DNA of 5,253 nucleotides from an uncultured Bacteroidota bacterium (GTDB lineage: Bacteria; Bacteroidota; Bacteroidia; Flavobacteriales; UA16). Below are positions 1 through 5,253 of this stretch, in pieces. The translations under genes and the position numbers were made by a program. The stretch is taken from the NCBI GenBank assembly GCA_902578505.1, contig CACHDD010000053.1:1-5253 (forward strand). The letters run 5' to 3'. Every line of letters starts with the position of its first letter. Positions within the stretch are counted from its first letter, which is position 1. Under the pieces are notes generated by a model that did no database searches, was not told the DNA's origin, and was given only the letters and a program-made list of their open reading frames with translations.

Positions 1-737
1 ACTGACCAACCGTTGCCTAGAAGCTCTTCAATTTTTACAAGATCTTTAGGAGTATCTATAGAGGGAGTTCTATGTTCAGTTGTTCCTACAACTATTTTAA
101 TGCCTGCCGATAGCCATCTTAATTGCTCTAGATTTTCTCTTTCTTCTAAAACTGATGGTGTAAGACCTGAGATAACATTTAAAACTGCCGATTTAAAACC
201 ATAGAGTCCAACATGCTGAAGCCACGGGCCTTCATTGTGAGGTATAGGACTTCTTGAAAAATACAGAGCCCTTCCGCTCTCGTCTCTAACGACTTTTACT
301 CGATTAACATCTTCTCTTCCTGGGTCAGAAGATTTCATAGGATAAGCCAGAGTTGCAATGCTTACATCGGGTTTCTTTATTAATTCTACAAGAGACTTTA
401 ATTGTTCGGGGTGAACAAAAGGCTCGTCTCCTTGGACATTAATAACTGCATCTGGTTCTGGATCGAGCTTTTGCATTGCGTCAAAACATCTAAGTGTCCC
501 ATTTTCACAATCAATCTTAGTCATGACTACTTCTCCACCAAAACCATCTACTACATCTTTTATTCTAATATCATCTGTTGCAACTATTACTTTATCTACT
601 ACTCCAGAATCTGTTACTCTTCTGTAAACACGTTCAATCATAGGAACTCCCCCTACTAGAGCAAGTGGCTTACCTGGAAATCTGGTTGACCCAAACCTAG
701 CAGGTATTATTGCAACAATATTTTGTGAGCCTAACAA
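1..737 (-). CDS. kdsB: 3-deoxy-manno-octulosonate cytidylyltransferase (CMP-KDO synthetase), 3'-partial
   Basis: This cytosolic enzyme couples CTP and KDO to give CMP-KDO plus pyrophosphate, the activated sugar for LPS inner core. The minus strand is open for 245 codons to the window edge. The N-terminus has the nucleotide-binding signature IPARFGSTRFPGKPL (residues 11-25). INVQGDEPF (99-107) supplies the first metal-binding Asp, ALYFSRSPIP (157-166) the sugar-side segment, ENLEQLRWL (201-209) the late helix, and IDTPKDL (227-233) the second metal-binding Asp. E. coli KdsB is 248 aa, so only a few C-terminal codons should be missing. The start is inferred: an in-frame TGA lies at 753-755, the first in-frame ATG (Met33) falls inside the conserved core, and TTG at 735-737 is the only near-canonical start between them. 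No Shine-Dalgarno is visible. The gene begins 5 bp after the receptor stop, so translational coupling is likely. One oddity: the usual HxSGT(D/E)R motif reads CENGTLR (77-83). A paralogue activating a related sugar is possible. Confidence 0.9.
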   Translation of the reverse strand, partial: MLGSQNIVAIIPARFGSTRFPGKPLALVGGVPMIERVYRRVTDSGVVDKVIVATDDIRIKDVVDGFGGEVVMTKIDCENGTLRCFDAMQKLDPEPDAVINVQGDEPFVHPEQLKSLVELIKKPDVSIATLAYPMKSSDPGREDVNRVKVVRDESGRALYFSRSPIPHNEGPWLQHVGLYGFKSAVLNVISGLTPSVLEERENLEQLRWLSAGIKIVVGTTEHRTPSIDTPKDLVKIEELLGNGWS

Positions 738-742
738 TGCGT

Positions 743-3289
743 TTATCGAATTTCATATGTAAAGACAATGTTGCTTAATCTGGGTGCTTCAATAGCTAAA
801 GGCCTTATCGCATATTCTTTATTAAAGACATTACTGACTACGAAAGAAAGCTTGTAAGACTCTCCAATATTATATCCAATACGAGCATCAAAAATCCATG
901 GGAGTTTAGGGTTTTCTTCAAGCCAGCTTCTTAGCCCCCAATTAATTAAACCTAAATCTTCAAAATCTAAGAAAGCCCGATCAAAATTCTCATGTGCACT
1001 TTGGTACCGAGAACTTATACCTACAAAACCTTGTGGCATTGAAAATTCAGCGTCAAATCTAAATAAATGACGAGATCGATATTTTAATAAATAGTTGTAT
1101 TCTCCGGTTAGCGAAGATGCGGGCTGATAGTGAGACGTATTTTCATAATTAAGTTCCGTCCCAAGTGAATCAGTATTGTAGTTATACTGGGGGGTTAAAC
1201 AAATTGGATTAGTGAAAGTATAACCTGTAAGAAGATTTATATTGTATTTGTTATTTGGCCCCCATTGTGTTCTTCCCATAAAGGATATTTCAACTCCCCT
1301 GACCTGACTTTCTCCAGTATTTAAACTTTTAAAGCCCAAGCCGCCTAAAGGATCTGCAGGCGGAGTTCCCCATGCTCCAAAAGTAAATTCAATAAAGTTT
1401 TTATATCTCTGCTGGAAAACAGCAACGTCTAGGTAGCCTAATAATGGTCCAACTTTCAACCCTTGTTTAATTCCAAATTCTAGACTTGTTGACGTTTCGG
1501 GTTTTAATTCCGTATTTGGATAAATCTGCATGTCACCTAATCCAGTTCTTATATATTTTTCAGCAATAGTTGGGAATCTATAGCCTTGACCTATACTGCT
1601 TCTTAGATACGTTTCTTCAAATAATTGGAAGTTTGATCCAGCCCTAAACACAGGACGTCCCAGCACGGGGATATCATTATTAAAAACACTTAAAGAGTCA
1701 CGAATAATTTCATTATTGATTGAGAAAAACTCATGTCTCAAGCCCATAGACAAATTCAAGCGTTCGCCAATGGGTTGGTCTAATTGTATATAACCTGCAA
1801 TGTTTCTTGAATTGTTTATTCCTGTACTATCCCCACCTACATATAATTCCGCATCACTAGTGGTGTATTGATGAACAACACCAGCTGTAATAGCTATATT
1901 CTTGAGCCCCAGCATCCCAAATTTTTGTACTTGTAACTCAGAATATAATACATCGGAATAATTACTTTGGTTATTGTCATTGTCATTTCTCAAGTGTTGC
2001 CATCTATTCCTTAAACTAATTCTTGCACCATTTTTGGTTAGATACTCGACAAAAGGATCAACTGTTCCAACTAATTGATTTGTTCTAGTAGCTCCTCCAG
2101 CATAACTAGAATACAAACCACCATCACTTTGTTGCCAAAGTAGGGTATTTAAAGATTCACCAATTTGCCAGTTTGTACTTAAGCCATATTTAAGTCCTGG
2201 TATAATACTCTTTCTTCTTCTAATATTTAAATTGAACCTTGCTTGTGCATTTGCTGCATATCGATTAACTGAAAGCGGATTGTATGAATTTGTAGCAGTA
2301 TCAATATGAAGCCCTTCAACTGGCACATAGGTGGCGACTGGAGCATATGTAATAGTATCAATAGTATGACTAACTGTTCCAATTGTTTCATAAATCTCAA
2401 GTCCTTTAAAGCCATCATCTCCTAGGATATTCCCGCCGATAACAAGATCCCATCCGCCGAGTCTTCTGCTGTGAAGGAATCGAATATTTGATTGTTGTAA
2501 GTTGTTTTCCCAATAGACAGAGTTTGTGGATCGGGGTTTAGAGTACATGCCATGTTGAACGGTAATTCTTGATAGAGGTCTAGCATCTGGAAATCGAGTT
2601 CTAATATTTATTACGCCACTTAATGCGGCGCTTCCATAGAGTACGGAACTTGCTCCCTTGATTACCTCAATTTGTTCGAGATTTTCTAGCGGAAGGAACC
2701 CCCACGTTGGGCGTCCTGCGTCTCCGCTAAGAACAGGGAGGTCATCAACCATAACCATTACTCTTGATCCAGCTCCGTAACTAAAGCCACTTCCTGAACG
2801 GATTTGGGGTTCGCCATCTACAAGACTAACGCCTGGAGTTTGCTCAATAGCTGACTCAAGTGAAGTGGTGGCTTTATTCTCTACTAGGGCGGGCTGAAGT
2901 ACTTCTAACGAAACAGTCACCTCTTCTACCTTCTGTTCAAACCTTCCAGCAGAAACGACAGCGATATCTAGAATTTTTGCTTCAGGTTTTAACGACACGT
3001 TCCAAACAGTTATTTCACCATCAACAACCTTGACAGAACGAGTAGCTACACCCATTCCGATAAAGGAACATTTTAACTCATGTGTGCCTGAAGGTAATGA
3101 AATAATGTAAGATCCATAAAAATCAGTTGCGACGGTTTCTGATCCATTAGTTATATAAGCTCCAATTACGATCTCTCCGGTCTCTTCATCAATCACTTTG
3201 CCACTAACAGATCCTTGTGCGACAGCTTCAAAACCGGCAAAAATGGCAGCACAAAGCAATAGATAGATAATATGATTCAATTTAGTCAT
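743..3289 (-). CDS. TonB-dependent outer-membrane receptor with N-terminal carboxypeptidase-regulatory-like domain
   Basis: This is an outer-membrane active transporter powered through TonB-ExbBD, probably for an iron chelate or another scarce ligand. The 848 residues begin with a signal peptide (about 1-24, hydrophobic core IIYLLLCAAIFAGF, likely cut after AVA). A CarboxypepD_reg-like domain follows (about 27-102, VSGKVIDEETGE start). A TonB-box-like stretch ILDIAVVSAGR lies at 106-116. The plug (about 122-232) contains SAIEQTPGVSLVDG, VMVDDLPV and IEVIKGASSVLYGSAALSGVINIRT-type residues (207-231). The rest is a 22-strand-type barrel with GQGYRFPTIAE (567-577), PNTELKPETS (591-600) and NVFNKEYAIRP (820-830) before the final strand. 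Size and plug resemble FecA/CirA-like siderophore receptors. It is shorter than typical SusC proteins and no SusD gene adjoins it. Heme receptors usually carry a His between the FRAP-like and NPNL-like motifs; none is present here. The ligand is unknown. A Fur-box-like site lies 62 bp upstream of the ATG, and kdsB follows within 5 bp. Confidence 0.93.
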   Translation of the reverse strand: MTKLNHIIYLLLCAAIFAGFEAVAQGSVSGKVIDEETGEIVIGAYITNGSETVATDFYGSYIISLPSGTHELKCSFIGMGVATRSVKVVDGEITVWNVSLKPEAKILDIAVVSAGRFEQKVEEVTVSLEVLQPALVENKATTSLESAIEQTPGVSLVDGEPQIRSGSGFSYGAGSRVMVMVDDLPVLSGDAGRPTWGFLPLENLEQIEVIKGASSVLYGSAALSGVINIRTRFPDARPLSRITVQHGMYSKPRSTNSVYWENNLQQSNIRFLHSRRLGGWDLVIGGNILGDDGFKGLEIYETIGTVSHTIDTITYAPVATYVPVEGLHIDTATNSYNPLSVNRYAANAQARFNLNIRRRKSIIPGLKYGLSTNWQIGESLNTLLWQQSDGGLYSSYAGGATRTNQLVGTVDPFVEYLTKNGARISLRNRWQHLRNDNDNNQSNYSDVLYSELQVQKFGMLGLKNIAITAGVVHQYTTSDAELYVGGDSTGINNSRNIAGYIQLDQPIGERLNLSMGLRHEFFSINNEIIRDSLSVFNNDIPVLGRPVFRAGSNFQLFEETYLRSSIGQGYRFPTIAEKYIRTGLGDMQIYPNTELKPETSTSLEFGIKQGLKVGPLLGYLDVAVFQQRYKNFIEFTFGAWGTPPADPLGGLGFKSLNTGESQVRGVEISFMGRTQWGPNNKYNINLLTGYTFTNPICLTPQYNYNTDSLGTELNYENTSHYQPASSLTGEYNYLLKYRSRHLFRFDAEFSMPQGFVGISSRYQSAHENFDRAFLDFEDLGLINWGLRSWLEENPKLPWIFDARIGYNIGESYKLSFVVSNVFNKEYAIRPLAIEAPRLSNIVFTYEIR

Positions 3290-3346
3290 ACTCTAAGAAA
3301 CTACATATTAGACGAAAACCCCATTAACGTTGAAAAGTTGTAGTTT

Positions 3347-3352
3347 AATATA
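3347..3352 (-). promoter_or_regulatory. possible -10 element for the receptor gene
   Basis: On the minus strand this reads TATATT, inside TCTATATTAAAC, about 58 bp before the receptor ATG. It is a fair sigma-70-like -10. It also partly fits the Bacteroidota -7 consensus TAnnTTTG, lacking the final TG. No good -35/-33 partner is seen: about 17 bp upstream the sequence is CTGTTT. In AT-rich DNA such a hexamer is common by chance, so the main support is its position between the upstream stop codon and the receptor start. Confidence 0.25.
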
Positions 3353-3366
3353 GATAAAGATTATCT
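3352..3366 (-). promoter_or_regulatory. candidate Fur-box-like operator (7-1-7 inverted repeat)
   Basis: The minus strand reads AGATAATCTTTATCT. This fits the 7-1-7 Fur consensus TGATAATnATTATCA at 11 of the 14 specified positions, with matching GATAAT and TTATC half-sites. The perfect dyad is AGATAA/TTATCT around a 3-base centre. It abuts the possible -10 hexamer and lies 62 bp upstream of the TonB-dependent receptor start, where an iron repressor would block transcription. There is no GC-rich stem or following T-run, so it is not a terminator. Six-base palindromes occur by chance in AT-rich DNA, and the assignment is an inference from motif and context. Confidence 0.4.
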
Positions 3367-3397
3367 CTAAAACAGGCCTTAAAAATGAAGTTTTGAG

Positions 3398-3422
3398 GAA
3401 TAAATGACACTTCGATTTATTC
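3398..3422 (-). terminator. AT-rich hairpin behind the antiporter gene, possible weak terminator
   Basis: Perfect 8-base arms GAATAAAT and ATTTATTC flank a 9-base loop, starting 5 bp after the antiporter stop codon. With one bulged C the stem can instead extend to GAG/CTC at its base. The stem contains a single G-C pair in its perfect form. The nearest T-run on the minus strand (3381-3385) is about 13 bases beyond, so this is not a canonical intrinsic terminator. It could mark the end of the rseP-antiporter unit or protect the 3' end of the mRNA. Confidence 0.3.
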
Positions 3423-3427
3423 TCGAA

Positions 3428-4768
3428 CTACTCAGTGTTCTCAGTAGAATTAACGGTTATAGATAAATCCTCGCTTGAAAGAATAGGCTCACCTTCTTGA
3501 CGAGTTATGGGCTCTATACCAGACCCTTGCTTAATTAACGAAAAAGTCATGACAAGGCATGTAACTAAGATTACAACAAGTAATATTGCCGAATCGAATT
3601 TGTCTGTTTGTAGCTCTGGGTGCTTAGATCCAATCTGGAAGAATAGTAAGATTGTGATAAGACCTCTAGGCGCGATGTAAAGCAGTGATGCTGGATCGGG
3701 AAGTCGGAAAATGAGTAAGAAGAAATACCTAGATATGTATAGAATGACAGATATAACTAGACCGTAAAACAGAACTTCGACATCCATGAGAGATGAAAGC
3801 ACAACGGTAGCTCCAAACATCACGAAGAAGAAGGTCCGGATTACGAATGCACTTTCTAGTGTTAGAACGTGGAAGTCGTGACGAAGGCCTTTCATTTTTT
3901 CGTCATTTAACAAACTTCCAAACCAACTTTCGCCCTCGTTGTTCTTGAAGATTTTTGGGAAGAAAATCTTGTAATTATTTAGCATCAACCCAAAAATTAA
4001 GATTAGGATTAGCGGGCTAAGGTGGAAGATTTTTTGGATAGAGTAGATCAGCATCAGAACAGCTATCGAAAGGAATAGTTTAACCGAGCTATTGATTTTT
4101 TGGAGCACGTAAACGAGTAGGTAGCTAACAATTATCGAGATAAGCAAGGTGCCCCCAAGATTTTTGCCAACAGCAATAAATATTTCTGAACTTGACTCAG
4201 CGTGTTGGTTCCCTAAAAGGATATAGAAAGCCATAATTCCCCAAATGTCAGAGAAGGTACTTTCATAAACCATAAACTCCTTTTTTTCCATACTTAGCCC
4301 GCCAACAGAAGGGATGATAATGGCACTGCTCATTATAGATAGAGGAAGAGCATATACTAGCGCAGAGAATTGTTGAATTTCCAGAATTTGTTCTAGGAAT
4401 TTCGCAATTCCAACTGTACTTGCTAAAAGTATTAGCAGGGAAATGGTTGAACTTTTGATTATCAGGGGTAGTTTTTCTCTTGATAGCTCGAGGTCAAGGG
4501 CTGCCTCCAGAAGTATGAAGATTAAGCCAACTGTTCCGAGAAGCTCAAGAATGAGGCCCTCGTAAGGGATGTGATGCCAACCGATTGTGTGCATCATTTG
4601 GCGGATGCCTATACCCATACCGATAAGAACAAGAACAGATGGAATGTTTGTCCTTTTTGCAAGAAGGTTTGCGAAGTACGAAAGAATGATGATTAAGCTA
4701 CCACCAATCACGATGCTATAAGCACCGAGATCCTCGAAGCTCGACAAATTGAAAACGGAATTAAGCAT
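3428..4768 (-). CDS. CPA-superfamily cation:proton antiporter (NhaP/Kef-like), complete
   Basis: This 446-aa inner-membrane protein probably exchanges Na+ or K+ for H+ in pH and ion homeostasis. About 12-13 hydrophobic segments span residues 15-412 (for example 15-35, 71-92, 101-127, 134-156, 165-186, 200-222, 302-327, 331-355, 391-412). A short polar acidic tail (413-446) follows; there is no RCK/TrkA-N or USP domain. Family marks are NIPSVLVLIGMGIG (41-54) in an early helix, YESTFSDIWG (168-177) matching the ESLLND region of CPA1 proteins, IRTFFFVMFGA (310-320), and APRGLITILLF (366-376) in a late helix. The key Asp is D174, preceded by Ser173 where CPA1 has Asn and CPA2 has Asp. The SATDP stretch of the preceding crossing helix reads SIMSSAIIIP (144-153) and lacks the acidic residue. 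The ATG at 4766-4768 lies 19 bp after the rseP stop, so the two genes are probably cotranscribed. Ion choice cannot be read from the sequence. Confidence 0.85.
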   Translation of the reverse strand: MLNSVFNLSSFEDLGAYSIVIGGSLIIILSYFANLLAKRTNIPSVLVLIGMGIGIRQMMHTIGWHHIPYEGLILELLGTVGLIFILLEAALDLELSREKLPLIIKSSTISLLILLASTVGIAKFLEQILEIQQFSALVYALPLSIMSSAIIIPSVGGLSMEKKEFMVYESTFSDIWGIMAFYILLGNQHAESSSEIFIAVGKNLGGTLLISIIVSYLLVYVLQKINSSVKLFLSIAVLMLIYSIQKIFHLSPLILILIFGLMLNNYKIFFPKIFKNNEGESWFGSLLNDEKMKGLRHDFHVLTLESAFVIRTFFFVMFGATVVLSSLMDVEVLFYGLVISVILYISRYFFLLIFRLPDPASLLYIAPRGLITILLFFQIGSKHPELQTDKFDSAILLVVILVTCLVMTFSLIKQGSGIEPITRQEGEPILSSEDLSITVNSTENTE

Positions 4769-4787
4769 AGCACCAATTTATGTATAC

Positions 4788-5253
4788 TTAGCCAAAGCCT
4801 CCTGTAAAGAGTCTCCAGAAATCATTTCCTAAGGCCAAAACCATAAGGCCTAATAAAAACGTTATTCCAATGACCTGCGCGTATTCTAAAACTTTATCAG
4901 GGGCAGACTTACCAGTCACTATTTCGTATAACAAGAACATAACGTGCCCACCATCTAGTGCAGGAATGGGCAGTAAATTCATGAAGGCTAGAATGAGGCT
5001 TAAGAAAGCAGTATTTCTCCAGAATACTAGCCAATTCCAAGATCCGTCAAAAATACTTCCGAAAGTGATAAGTGATCCGACTTGAGATGCGCCAGACTTA
5101 GTTGCTAAGAATCTTAAAGAGATTACGTATTCCTTGAGCGTGCGTGATGCTAAGTGGTATCCACTAATAATGCTTTCACCCAAGCTGTATGTGATTTCTT
5201 TCTCCTGAAAAAGGTGTAAATAGTTCGAAGCAAGAACAAAGTTAAATCCAAGC
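4788..5253 (-). CDS. rseP: RseP-type site-2 zinc metalloprotease (family M50), C-terminal part, 5'-partial
   Basis: The reading frame is open from the right edge to TAA at 4788-4790, giving 154 C-terminal residues. RseP is an inner-membrane intramembrane protease; in known cases it cleaves anti-sigma factors or remnant signal peptides after a first cut. The fragment shows the end of the periplasmic PDZ-side region, then VGSLITFGSIF (58-68 of the fragment), where RseP proteins often have a GP(I/V)G-type segment. A membrane helix (about 80-97) runs into NLLPIPALDGGHV (92-104), whose LDGGH Asp is the third zinc ligand. A final helix (about 126-142) precedes LGNDFWRLF. The HExxH motif and the PDZ domains lie outside the window. 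In-frame TTG or GTT codons near the edge are not starts, because conserved family sequence continues across the edge. The antiporter gene follows after 19 bp. Confidence 0.92.
   Translation of the reverse strand, partial: LGFNFVLASNYLHLFQEKEITYSLGESIISGYHLASRTLKEYVISLRFLATKSGASQVGSLITFGSIFDGSWNWLVFWRNTAFLSLILAFMNLLPIPALDGGHVMFLLYEIVTGKSAPDKVLEYAQVIGITFLLGLMVLALGNDFWRLFTGGFG

Noticed and set aside
13..204. Plus-strand open frame of 63 codons
   Set aside because: It lies antisense inside kdsB, whose conserved motifs explain the DNA; the predicted peptide resembles nothing known to me.
402..659. Plus-strand open frame of 85 codons
   Set aside because: It is antisense to the core of kdsB, including the QGDEP motif, and its Tyr/Ile/Cys-rich composition is typical of a shadow frame.
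2227..2418. Minus-strand open frame of 63 codons
   Set aside because: It is an alternative frame inside the receptor barrel, with no start context and a low-complexity composition.
743..3289. SusC-type glycan importer
   Set aside because: The N-terminal domain is shared with SusC, but the length is shorter than typical SusC and no SusD gene adjoins it.
3373..3380. Short GC palindrome AGGCCT in the intergenic region
   Set aside because: A six-base palindrome with no extended arms or loop is within chance expectation.
4870..5085. Plus-strand open frame of 71 codons
   Set aside because: It is antisense to the rseP LDGGH region, which is clearly coding on the other strand.
5181..5183. TTG at 5181-5183 as a start of a short 131-aa protein
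   Set aside because: The same frame stays open to the right edge and the product is the C-terminal part of a full-length M50 protease, so this is an internal Leu codon.
1..5253. A previously undescribed defence, mobile or secretion system
   Set aside because: All four genes belong to recognisable housekeeping or envelope families, and no unexplained gene, repeat array or structured RNA remains.

Overview
The window looks like chromosomal DNA of a Gram-negative member of the Bacteroidota. Three things suggest this: a TonB-dependent receptor that opens with a carboxypeptidase-regulatory-like domain, an RseP C-terminus of the Bacteroidota type (NLLPIPALDGGH), and AT-rich DNA with almost no Shine-Dalgarno sequences. 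KdsB and a TonB-dependent receptor both require an outer membrane with LPS or a related glycolipid. I would guess an aquatic flavobacterium- or cytophaga-like lineage, but the sequence does not fix genus or family.

All four genes lie on the minus strand, so transcription runs from high to low coordinates. In that order: (1) the 3' end of rseP, a membrane site-2 metalloprotease (4788 to the right edge); (2) after 19 bp, a complete CPA-type cation:proton antiporter (3428-4768); (3) after a 138-bp gap, a complete 848-aa TonB-dependent receptor (743-3289); (4) after only 5 bp, kdsB, CMP-KDO synthetase (737 down to the left edge, lacking only its last few codons). No stretch over 300 bp lacks a gene. 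The only sizeable intergenic region is 3290-3427. It holds an AT-rich hairpin just after the antiporter stop and a Fur-box-like 7-1-7 inverted repeat upstream of the receptor, next to a plausible -10 element.

The spacing suggests two transcription units: rseP-antiporter, then receptor-kdsB under its own, possibly iron-responsive, promoter. All four products serve the cell envelope: intramembrane proteolysis, inner-membrane ion and pH homeostasis, outer-membrane uptake, and activation of KDO for LPS inner core. This is co-location of envelope functions and not a demonstrated pathway.

I saw no mobile element, CRISPR array, tRNA, rRNA, phage gene or toxin-antitoxin pair, and no convincing previously undescribed system. 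The most useful second looks are the candidate Fur box, unusual active-site motifs in the antiporter and in KdsB, and the forced TTG start of kdsB directly behind the receptor gene.
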